Positions 11,975 through 24,000 of a stretch of 64,000 nt of DNA are shown here, one piece after another. The position numbers and the translations under genes are program-made. How positions within the stretch are numbered: position 1 is the stretch's first letter; each line of letters begins with the position of its first letter. Below the pieces are notes generated by a model. That model made no database searches. It saw only the letters and a list, made by a program, of their open reading frames with translations, and was not told the origin of the DNA. Origin of the DNA: Angiostrongylus vasorum (Eukaryota > Nematoda > Chromadorea > Rhabditida > Metastrongylidae); NCBI GenBank assembly GCA_018806985.1, contig JADANN010000032.1, forward strand, positions 1,571,501 through 1,635,500, read 5' to 3'.

Positions 11975-12200
11975 AGCTAACGCGATGTTGATAAAAGGGT
12001 TTATTCGGCTAACGTTTCGACGTGTTCATCTTCTTCAGAGCAGATGATTCGAGTCAATGGTCCACAGTCGTTCGTCTTGTCGATGTAGTCTTTGTCTTCG
12101 TATCGAGTCGGATTTTCCTCAGTGGAGCATTCGAATGAGACCACGAGCAGTCAAAATAATCACAGTATTCGTGATACACTAAGTGTCTTGGATGTGACAG
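11975..12200 (-). mobile_element. Second Penelope-like lineage (PLE-2) terminus
   Basis: On the minus strand: CTGAAGA, A, GAT-GAACAC-GTC, GAAAC, GTT, then AGCCGAATAAA. Similar ends occur at 14.8 and 41.8 kb. Upstream on the minus strand is a degenerate coding-like stretch (to about 12420) that includes HSNAPLRKIRLDTKTK, similar to a stretch next to the 14.8-kb copy. Confidence 0.65.
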
Positions 12201-12624
12201 ATGGCGACTATTATCCGCTTGCCACATTGACGCCCACTGTCGCCTTATAGCGCAAACCGGTCGTAGCGATTTTCGCCGCGCGACTTTTTGTCGCTCCGTC
12301 GTCCAACCTCGCTGACGGCGGTGTTCTTTGCTCTCTCGAAAACACCATAGGTGGAAGTTTTTCTGTAAGCTTACTATAAGCCTAGTAGTTTCGATATTTT
12401 CATCAAAGATAAATTTACCCAAACTTTTGTTTCTTAGCTTCTTTTCTGTTTTTGTAACTTAGGAAGGTGTTCTGTTTAAATACAAGCGAAAAGCTTTTGT
12501 AGTAGCCATTTTCATAGCTCTTTTATTGTCGTTTAATTTTTTGTTATGCTTAATATGTGAAACACAAATAGATCTGTGTGCTAAAGCGTTCCCAGGCTTT
12601 CAGCACGGGCAGTCTCGTTTATGG

Positions 12625-12725
12625 ACAGAGGGAACTATTCCCAGACAAATCTGGTACCAATTTGCCGACCTCACAGGGATGGGACATGATTGACCCGTGG
12701 GCGAGCGTGAAGAAGGGACGGCACG
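12625..12725 (-). repeat. SINE-A fragment
   Basis: Only the CCAGACAAATCTGGTACCAA to B-box region is retained. Confidence 0.6.
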
Positions 12726-12974
12726 TATACTGTACGGAATATCTATCGAATGTACTTCCCAAATGTTTTTTTCTTTTTAATCTATATATTTTTAAAAAAT
12801 CTGTTCGTTTCCTCTTCACATTTCTTATAGTCCTTTTTGCTTTGACAGTTCTACTCTTCAGAGTTTTTTTCACACTGATAGCAGTGGGGGAAATTTGCTT
12901 TTGTCTAAATTAAATTTGCCAAAATCTATTTTTATTCGTGCGTATTGAATCTTTTTTATAACCCATTTATTATA

Positions 12975-13335
12975 CACATATGTTAACCTTTTATTTTTTG
13001 CCTACTACAATTTTTTCACGGCAGGGTATGATGCGAATTAAAACCACAACGATGCTGAGATATTCGCAAAAACTTGGACCCCGAGCCAGATCGAACCACG
13101 ATTTCCCTTTTCGGGGGGTTTGCGCACTACACACTACACCACGGAGACTCTTATTACGCGTTTCTCTCAGCTAATTTTGCACCCAACGTTGCCATCAGCG
13201 ATCAGCCGTCAATGGGGTTGATCTATGGAACACAAATCGGCATTGAACCCAATTAAGCTGAGGCTGTAGTCGAAATCACAATTTTAACCTTTTATTTTCT
13301 GTCTACTATAATTTTTCACGGCAGGGTAAAAGGGT
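12975..13335 (-). repeat. SINE-D (third tRNA-like family), diverged
   Basis: Contains TGCTGAGATATTCGCAAAAA, GATCAGCCGTCAATGGGGTT and a repeated TTTTCACGGCAGGGTA at both ends, about 300 bp apart. Confidence 0.65.
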
Positions 13336-13582
13336 ATTATACGCATATTTTTTTATCTACGTCCATCCCGCCAGTCTTGTTTTGTTTGCGTTGCTTTTTT
13401 CTTGTAAACTCCATGTTTTTTTATCGAAGCATTTGCTTTTTGCAGTCAATACAGTGTTCAGATTTTACTCACAACACGTTGTATTCATTGGTTTTGTTGA
13501 TGTCTAGAAAGGTTCGCTAAATGCATAGAATTTTATTGACCACAAAATATTAAATATTAGTCGATTTTTTCTTATTTCCCAG

Positions 13583-13656
13583 GTGGACAGCTAGATAAAC
13601 GCTGCGATTCCTGGTCGACGAAATCAGCGACAATGCATAAGTCGCACCTAAGCCGA
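13583..13656 (+). CDS. Candidate upstream coding exon before the CAP-Gly domain
   Basis: TTTCCCAG acceptor, GTAAGA donor, open only when one base comes from an earlier exon, and ending in phase 0 as the next exon requires. It encodes [11 protein letters not shown] and then a segment with an internal Met (MHKSHLSR) that could itself be the start. No homology was recognised, so the call rests on splice signals and phase. Confidence 0.5.
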
Positions 13657-16600
13657 GTAAGATATTGTCGATTATTGATCTGACCTAGCTGTTATTTTAT
13701 TGATTACTTTTGACGTGTAGCGCAGTAGTTAGAAGTGCCCTGCAATAGACATTGGTTCGATCCCGCGCCCCAGGCTCGCCAAGCCTTCCGGGATCGGCAC
13801 ATTAATACCATACTTGTTTGAGAGGATAACGACACTAACTCGATACATCGATGGGCTACCACGGCTCAGTGTATAGACCATATATACACTCAATCACCTC
13901 TAATGATGCTTGATGAAGTCCAATGCATGGCGCATCCCCTTAGGGATTGATGAACGCCGAGAGCTCTATCCTTTATCCTTTTCTTATATACTTACTTACT
14001 TCGATACTTGGGTGGCCTGTCTCTGCTGTTGGGATGAATCTCCTGGTTGTACATCGCAGACCGGAACACCTGCCATCCACCATGAGGCTGTAGGCCGTTA
14101 GGAGAGATCTTCTTATATACTTTCCACATATATCTCTCATTCGGGCGGTTTCGTATTAGAGAGCTGCAAAGCTACGCGATGCACCTGCTGGTGTTGCACA
14201 ACGGGTTGAAGGCGCACTGAAAACGAGGTTGTGGTACCTTTGAGAAATTGGTTAATTCAACTGTTGAGCCTCTTGTCTATCCTATTCCAGATTCCCTTAT
14301 AACATCCTCTACATGTGCGTATTGCAAACATGGTGCTTTTTACATATTTTGACTATAGCCTGCATATGTAATCTTTTCAAAGCCCTGTCTTCGAATGACT
14401 GGAAGGTATTTATATCGAGGCCGAGTTGGATCTTTTCCAGTAAAAAAGCTCTACATCTACTGTAGAAGAACTCGGAGAGTTAAAATTGCTTTATATGTCA
14501 CCAACAATAGAGTGCTTTACTTGAACGGACTAGGGATTGAACAATGCCATACTAGCGATCTCTCATGGAATCAAAGTTTAATAGACAACTCTGGAGCTAT
14601 GCGACACCATTGCGAGAGAGATCTTGCCTGACTAGGTGCTCGAGGTACTCGTCATTTAATCGGATTAGTTTAGTACAGATGGCAGTTTATGCATGTATTC
14701 ACCGTTTTGTCGAAATAAATGTATAAAGAACAGAGTATGAAGTAAGTACCTTATTTCATTGATAAGTTAAAACGAGGAACAATTTTATTCGGTTAACGTT
14801 TCGACGTCTTCCTCTTCCTCAGAGCCGCATTGATCCGAGTTGATGATGGTCCACAGTCGTTCATCGTCGCGATATCGTACCTTTGTTGTCATATCACGTT
14901 GAATCTTTTTTATTGGACCACCGCTTGAATGAGGCAACCTCAGTAGGCAGCGCTGTTTCATAGAGGGCGGTTGTTGCTGATAATGACCGTTCACCCACAA
15001 CGTAAAATTAAAATATGTTTGCAAGAGCATAAAGTGTTCTGGGTAGACCTCTTCTTGTGGATGTTCTATGCATTCGACTTCATTAAGCATCGTTAGAGGT
15101 GTCTGAATGCATATCTGTTCCATACAGTAACCGTCGATTTCAATATATCAATCCATTGCTGCCATACTCCACTACAAATCTGGTAATAATTTGCTGGATG
15201 GAAGTTTTGATGAGTCCAGGCCGCAGGATCGAACTGGCAACCATGTGTCTATTACATGGCCCCTTTAGTGACTGCACTACATGCGTCTGCTAATAAATTC
15301 ACGTTAAAAATTTAGCTACATGATTTGTGGGAATTAATTGGCTGACTAAACTAGTAATTCATTTTTTTCAGACGAATAATCCAACCGCTGTCGTTACGGG
15401 GCAGGATATTGGCAGCTTTGTGTCGGTAAGCGGTATAGGAAAAGGTTAGTTGAATCGATTGTTTTATTTCAAATGGGTTAGTTGGGAAGTTCGATCCCAC
15501 AGTTCAATCCATCCTTCCCACGAACTATTTCAAATGGGTTAGTTGTGAAGTTAAGAACATTCAGATTCTTCTCCTTGATTGATTAGGAGTGAATAATTGG
15601 ATACAGCTGCTTTTAAAGACATAAACAAGTACCTTATTAGTGACTTTAAAAAATGGAGTTCTTTCTTTTTAGTAGATCCATAAAGTAAAGTGCCATGAAA
15701 TTCTCAGATTTCCAATGTTTGCCTTCATGAGTTCATCTTTTTTTGGCAACTAGTTGATGTTTTCCACCTGTGCACGAGGTACTGAAATTTCAAAAGATCG
15801 TTATTATTGGATAAAAAATATGACATCTCAGTTATTCAAATACCAGAAAGCCTAAAATTTACTTGGATACTTTGATGGCGCGTATTTAGGGCTAGTGTGG
15901 ACCCCAGCAGACTTTCCAAAAAAAGTCTCCTAGTATGGAAATTATTTAGTGGGAAAAGTCAAAACGCGTGGAAGTGATGTAGTAGCAACCACTTAAGTGA
16001 AGAAGCAACCAAAATAATACTCTGACGAAGTAAAATTTAGGTATTCTGCGTTACGTTGGTGAGATTCGTGGGAAGGATGGATTGTACTGTGGGATCGAAC
16101 TGGATGCGCCAAGCGGAAAACACAATGGCACCTATCAAGGTATTTTTTGCTTTTATTTTTTCAAATATAGCGTTTTTTTACTTCTATTGTTGCTGTTTTC
16201 TCTGTTGATCGTTACTGGCTTTTTGGTTCTCATACAAATGCAAGTATCATGAAAAATTCGAATCAGCTTTTTCTTTGTTTTAAACTCAAAGACATTTCTC
16301 ATTCTGTTATCGTATTTTTTAAAGAACACTCAGTTTCTTCTCAAAGTGTGCTTTTTACCGTTCAACCACTGTTTTGTTATTGACGTAAAAAGTGGATTTG
16401 TAGGTGTGGAGTATTTCGTTTGTCCTCCACTTCATGGAATTTTTGCACCAATTTATCGAGTCGAACTTGATGAGATCGACGACGTGCCAATGATGACTGT
16501 ATCGCAGTCGTCGAAGGCTCAAGAGGTATGTTTTTAAGATTCAGGCACAAAATCGGTAACATAAGGACGATGGACGAAGTGTTCAGTTCTATTCATAACA

Positions 16601-16790
16601 TCGTTTGAACACATATTTGGCTTGCGAAATGACATGCGAGAGCCTTCTGATGCATCAAGTTGGTGCTTTTGTCTTCTCTCACGGGTCTGATAACAATTCG
16701 GCGACTCCGGATAGACGAAGGGCTTTGTTTGCTCAGCGCGTTGGATCTAACCAACGACCCTATGTGTTTTTGTAAGACATTTCTAATCCC

Positions 16791-16832
<42 letters not shown>

Positions 16833-16859
16833 ACACATATATATATATATATACATGAT

Positions 16860-16904
<45 letters not shown>

Positions 16905-16950
16905 CATACATACATACATACATACATACATACATACATACATACATACA

Positions 16951-16981
<31 letters not shown>

Positions 16982-17487
16982 CATACATACATACATACAT
17001 ACATACATACATACATACATACATACATACATACATACATACATACATACATACATACATACATACATACATACATACATACATACATACATACATACAT
17101 ACATACATACATACATACATACATACATACATACATACATACATACATACATACATACATACATACATACATACATACATACATACATACATACATACAT
17201 ACATACATACATACATACATACATACATACATACATACATACATACATACATACATACATACATACATACATACATACATACATACATACATACATACAT
17301 ACATACATACATACATACATACATACATACATACATACATACATACATACATACATACATACATACATACATACATACATACATACATACATACATACAT
17401 ACATACATACATACATACATACATACATACATACATACATACATACATACATACATACATACATACATACATACATACATACATACA

Positions 17488-17519
<32 letters not shown>

Positions 17520-18037
17520 CATACATACATACATACATACATACATACATACATACATACATACATACATACATACATACATACATACATACATACATAC
17601 ATACATACATACATACATACATACATACATACATACATACATACATACATACATACATACATACATACATACATACATACATACATACATACATACATAC
17701 ATACATACATACATACATACATACATACATACATACATACATACATACATACATACATACATACATACATACATACATACATACATACATACATACATAC
17801 ATACATACATACATACATACATACATACATACATACATACATACATACATACATACATACATACATACATACATACATACATACATACATACATACATAC
17901 ATACATACATACATACATACATACATACATACATACATACATACATACATACATACATACATACATACATACATACATACATACATACATACATACATAC
18001 ATACATACATACATACATACATACATACATACATACA

Positions 18038-18069
<32 letters not shown>

Positions 18070-21000
18070 CATACATACATACATACATACATACATACAT
18101 ACATACATACATACATGCATACATACATACATACATACATACATACATACATACATACATACATACATACATACATACATACATACATACATACATACAT
18201 ACATACATACATACATACATACATACATACATACATACATACATACATACATACATACATACATACATACTCCCAACGGTTAACCGCCTCATCAGTGGCT
18301 GGGAGATGTTCCTGGGTGTCGGACTGCGATGTACAGCGGTGGGATTCGTCCCCCCGGCAGGGTCTCCCAAGCTGAGGAGTCCCGCGTTTCCATCAGCGAG
18401 CCTAACTAAGAGTAAACCAGTACCAGGATCCACCACCGTCTTGGTATCAAAGTCGCATGGTGGTAAATCTTTCTCTAATCCACAAGGGCTGCAACTGCCT
18501 GTGGTGGTGACGACCTGGGACAGACTTTGGCCAGGCTGTCCTCGAGATTCCAGGGAACCACAATGGCTTAACCAGCACATCTCCGAAAAATGGTGATTAT
18601 GCTGGGGCCCGCACTACTAGTGATGACGGCCCGTTCAAGTATCAAGTATCAAGTATACCCATACATATGCCTATATACATACCTACCTACATACATACAC
18701 ACACATATATACATACATACATGCATACAAACACGTATAGACACATACGCAAGCACACACACAACACATACACACCTTTTACGAATAAAACAAAGAGTTA
18801 TGAAAGGTTAGCCGAAGAGGAAACGAGTTGTAGAACGTTTTTTCAATCAATGGCAAATGAAGGAGAAAATAATGCTCAGGTGGTGTTTGTCCTGGTGATC
18901 TCTAGGCGAGTAGCAACTGTTCAACAGCATAAAAGCTGGATGCTTAGAGGTATTATTATAGAACTACCCATTCACTTAAACAGTTGTAAAAGCTTTTAAT
19001 GATGCTGAGATATTTGCAAAACTCTGGACCGTAGGTGCCTATGGTGGGGAACGAACGTGCTATTGTCCTTTCCGGGGAGTAACGCGTTCACCACCACACC
19101 ATGCTGGTGCTTCGTTTCGCCTGTCTCTGAGCTAGTTCTATCGATCTTTTTGCCATCAGCAGTCACCCGTTAGCAGGATTGATCTGGGGAGCCCAAATCG
19201 GCAACGAACCCAGTTAAGCTGAGGCTGCATCTTATAATCATATTTAACTTATTATTTACTGTCTACTCTTCTAAGCGACAGGGTATATGCAGAAAAGGAT
19301 CGATAGAACTAGATGAGAGACAGGCGAAACAGAAGGACCCGCATGGTGTGGTGGTGAGCGCGCCGCTACTCCCCGGAAAGGACAATAGCGCGTTCGTTCC
19401 CCACCGCAGACACCTGCGGTCCGAAGTTTTGCACATATCTCAGCATCATTAAAAGATATATTTCGCAATATATACCCTGTCGTTTAAAAAGAGTAGGCAG
19501 TAAATAATAAGTTAAAAAACTTGTAAAGCATCTTCCATGGTCCATGACGATTCCAATGAATATCCAGAACCATCAGCAAATATCCTGCGTCACCTAATAA
19601 AAACGAGAGCAGTGTTTTTTCTAAGAAACTTGGAATTCAGAGAAATTCGAAATCACTACCACCCGTTAATAATTCATTTCGAATTTGCACAAGAAGGGGC
19701 GTATTTAGCGCAGTGATTAGAGGTGCCTTGTAATAAATACCTGGTTGTTGGTTCGACTAAACGCCTTGGGCTCACCAAGACTTCCATCCCTCCAGGGTGG
19801 GAAAATTGCCACCAAACTTGTCTGGGAGGATAGGAGTGCTGATTTAATGAACCGGTAAGCCACTACAAGTTATTGTATAGGCCAAATATACATCCTATCA
19901 CCTCTGCGATTGTTGATGAATTCGAAGGCATGATGTGTTCTCTAGATGTTGGTCAACGCTGGAAGCTTTGTCCTTTATCTTTTTAAATTCTTAGAAACGT
20001 ATGAAAAAGTAATAGCGATTGCTCGGCGATGTCAAATATTTCTTTGTGCACATGACAATCGCTGAATGTGGTTGAAGGCGATGTTTGCACTGGCGGCAGT
20101 AATGAGCCAACCAGACAAGCAACTGGGTCTTCGGGTACGATTGTGTACTGTTGCTGACGGCTGACTAGGGGAGCACCTCTAACAGGCTGACTGACAGTCT
20201 GGCTGGATGGCTAGCCAGCATACAACCGGATTCACTGCTCGATTCTTCCACTCAGTGATTACGTTCTGCTGTCTCTCGTCATGATCACGTGGGCGAGTGG
20301 TGTCGTGTGAAGTGCGATCTGTTCATTCCGAATTACAACGTAGTTCAAGGGCGCCTCATCACAAAAAACTCGCTCGTCTGTTTACTTGATGAGAGGAGGA
20401 CTTGTAGATGGTGTGAAGCTCTCTAATATTGCAACTTCACAAGCACTTTCAGCTTGCTATCGTTCTCTTGCTTAATGTTTTCTTCAGAAAAAAAACCTCA
20501 CACTTCCTCAGTTGTGGTATAAGTCACATGGATCTATAGCGAGTACAGTTTTGCTCCCTTCAATTCCACGGATTTTTTTTAAACTAAATCAACATTTTTT
20601 TAAGCTGTTTTTTAGCGCTTAACACGTTCTGCACTTCCGACACTGCAACTGCGTAACGTCTTTCGGCCGTCTGGTGATTTTTCAACGATGCAAACGTCGA
20701 TCGGCTCCGAGAAGATGATGGACACATCGATGGTGAGCTTTTTCGATATAATGTTATTCCTCTTTTCGTTAGAGCAGTATTTTATAAACTTTACGGAGTT
20801 TATCTTCCTGGCTTGATGCACCGTCCTTCACATCATCACTCTGCTTCACTTGTTGGCAGTATGTAGCGTAAGTGTAGGTTCTGTGTACCATCCAGTGGAG
20901 CAGCCAGTACTTTACTACTCACAGATGGACCTGATAGAATTTCACTGACACATGAGGTACCTGCTCGGCTTGGGTCGGTATTTAACCGGGGGCTGTACAC

Positions 21001-24000
21001 GCACAAATATCTTCTTACTGCTTTGTACCAAAAAGTATATTTTACTCTGTTCATATTATAAATGAAATCAATTGCAGTTTTCAAATGTTTCGTGGGGAGA
21101 TTCGGATGCCATGATATGTTCGAACGCCACATTCGTTATTCCACCCGGGGTAAGTGGTTTTTATGCTATTTAGGTCCTTTGATATCAGTTTAACACATTT
21201 CGTAATATGATACTTGCTGTGTTGGATATTCTACCGAAACCAGTGAAGAAGAAAAGAAACATAGATCTTGTTTTGAACAATGGTTTTATACAGATATTTA
21301 CAGCGGAAATATGGAAAACTAGAACTTATGTCGCATAAATCATTCTACTCTGTGAAAATGTGTGGTTCTAAGGGAGTAGAAGTGTTGGTAGAGACTACAT
21401 AAAGTCAAAATCTATTAGTTATGCTTTTCCCTCACCGCAACAGTTCATCCACTTGATGGTGCGAACTAAGCTAAGTTCGATACTAGCAGCTGGAATACCA
21501 GCTAAGGCTAAACCATTGCCAATGGTCGTCGCCGTCTTGGAAATGCTTCTATCAAATTCGGCAGGAATGGAACGAATACTTTTTCCAAGCCGCGTAATTA
21601 ATTCAACGGGAATGATGGAAAACTATCGAATCAAAGTATGCGATAAATTGTAGCGATGCTGAATGCCGTTTATGAATTAGCGTCCTTCTACAGTACACGA
21701 ATCACTTCTTTATGGAAGTAGGGGGAAAAATTAAGTTTAAGAGATCACACTAGTCAGGAAAAATTAAACGTTTCTAGAGTCTGGAAAAATGTTGGTTTAC
21801 TAGAATTTGATCCAATGGAAGTTCGCTTCCTGGAGACGATCGTATTTACAGCGAAGTCATCTGGAAGACAGCGAGGAGTGCGACCTGATGAGCATCCCCG
21901 AGCCCAAGTCCATTCTTAGCATCAATCGCGACCTGATCAGAGAAAACGAGGATGCCGTGTGTATGTTTGTCTGCTGCCATGTATAGTTATACCTATTTAC
22001 TCCTTTTTTCCTCTTATATTGATGATTTTTTATGTCTGGACACGTTTATTTGATTGTTTTTATAATTCCATGCTATCGCTACTGCATGCTACAACCATTC
22101 ACGTTGATATAGTTGTATATACGGCGCATACAGCGCACTGGTTAGAGGCGCCATCTAATGCACAAATAAGGCGGTGTCACTAATCACTGCGCTATCCCCA
22201 CCCATTACTACTTTATGGGATTCAGTCTTCAACTTTCTAGTTTCTTTTATATTTCTATGTATCTATAATTTCACGACTGAAAACTTGAGTATTAATAATG
22301 GGTATGTATGCTAGCTATTTCAGTAGGAACATCTGTTGTGTTGGACGAGTCTCGTGTCGGCGTTGAGAATCTTCCAGTGGTTGAAGACGATGACGTCGAT
22401 GACGGTGGCGACAGCGGCGACGATGACGACAACGGCGACGATGGCGACGACGACGACCTCCAGACGCCTCTTGTAGAGACACCCCCTCAATGGCAGCTGT
22501 CGTCGTGCAGCTACTCACAACGGCTTCTTTCCATCGTCGATACCGCTACTACATCTACTGATGCATTTCATGTCGTTTCTGATCGTACGACATCTAAAGA
22601 ATGTGCGTTCTCCATCCGTACTTTTCCCACCATTGGTTTTAACTTTCCATTTACCTTATATCTCATATTTTAGAATTGTGGTTGTAGTGTGGTTTTTTTG
22701 TGTTTGAGGAGTATTTTTGAAGAATGCTACTTAGAAAGTGAAAGTAACGAGCCATTTTCGTAAGCATAATGAACATCAGTGGAACTTAGTAGTACTTTTA
22801 CCACTCAGTTTAAGGATTGCATGTAAATAAATGAGGCTGTTTGAAACAAATCCCATATGCTACTCATCCTTTCCCTTTATCTGTTTTCTCCTCTTTGTAA
22901 TTAAGTTTGTTAAGACTCGTAGATGAAGGAAATTATCTTCACGATCGGAAAATCTCATCGGAGGTAGTTTCGACGGAGATTTAGTAAACGAGTATCAGGT
23001 GAATGATCAAAGATAGAAGAACGGATGGAGGACTCCTGGAGCGAAGCAATCGGTGGTCAATCAATAAATTTCATGGAGTTGATCAATTAGATGGAGACTG
23101 CTGTGTTTTTGATGAATTCACTTAGTCAGTTACTGTGTGAAATTGACTTTTGCTCCGCCAATTTACAACGCTCGTCTGTCGAACTAGTCAGAATTCGTGA
23201 TTTCTGAACCCACTGCTGTATTGCTCTATACAACTTTATAAACCTGTTTTCGTTGGAAACTTCTTGAAATTTGTCTGCAAGTTGTCATTGCCACGATATG
23301 GATGTTTGTTATCCATTCAAATCGAATTCAATGGAGGCATCACTCGAATGGGGAGTCCCACTCGACGGAGCCCTTCTGTACAGGATGGATGTTGTTGTAC
23401 TGCCGCCATCCAATATGATCCGCTTTCCTGGTGGCAGTGCGTGGTGAAGGAGTCGGTGGTATACCAGCTGACCCATAGTGTAGTAATAAATCTCTAAAGG
23501 TTTTAAGATAATGTCATGCTAAGTGTCAGCTAATGAAATACCGACTGCTGCAGGATGCACTGCCGCCAAAAGTGCAGATCATATTGGATGGTGGCAATCG
23601 GTCAGTGCCCGTCCTGTGCGGTAGGGTGCCGTCGTGTGGGATTTCTCGTTCAATTAGTACTCCACTTCTGCCCGGCTCTAAAGAAGACGAAGACGATGGA
23701 ACGTTAGCCGTATAAATCTTTTGTACCAGCCTCGCGTCAGCTCAATAGCCCAAGAAGTTACTTAGGTTACTGCTCCCTAAATATCGCACTTTTGAGTCAT
23801 TTTTTCCCCCATTTTGAAATTTCCCATTCTTTTTGAAAGAAGAAAAGCTGATACTGCATATTTTTGTCTGGTATATGCTTTTACTTCTACATGTTACATA
23901 TTTTTGCTATTTGTTTCTCTTTTCTTTGTCTACCGTTGTCTGTTTGCAGCGTCGTTACGGGCCAATTCGAGGCAATCAGTCGACACCGGCTACAATGACG

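Noticed and set aside
13711..13780. Candidate functional tRNA gene (good A and B boxes)
   Set aside because: It is the head of a SINE-A copy; the 3' half does not fold into a complete cloverleaf with acceptor stem and terminator.
16593..18580. Open frames of 440-606 codons on both strands (MYVC and HTYI repeats)
   Set aside because: They are translations of the (ATAC)n microsatellite; a tetranucleotide repeat without stops is open in every frame.
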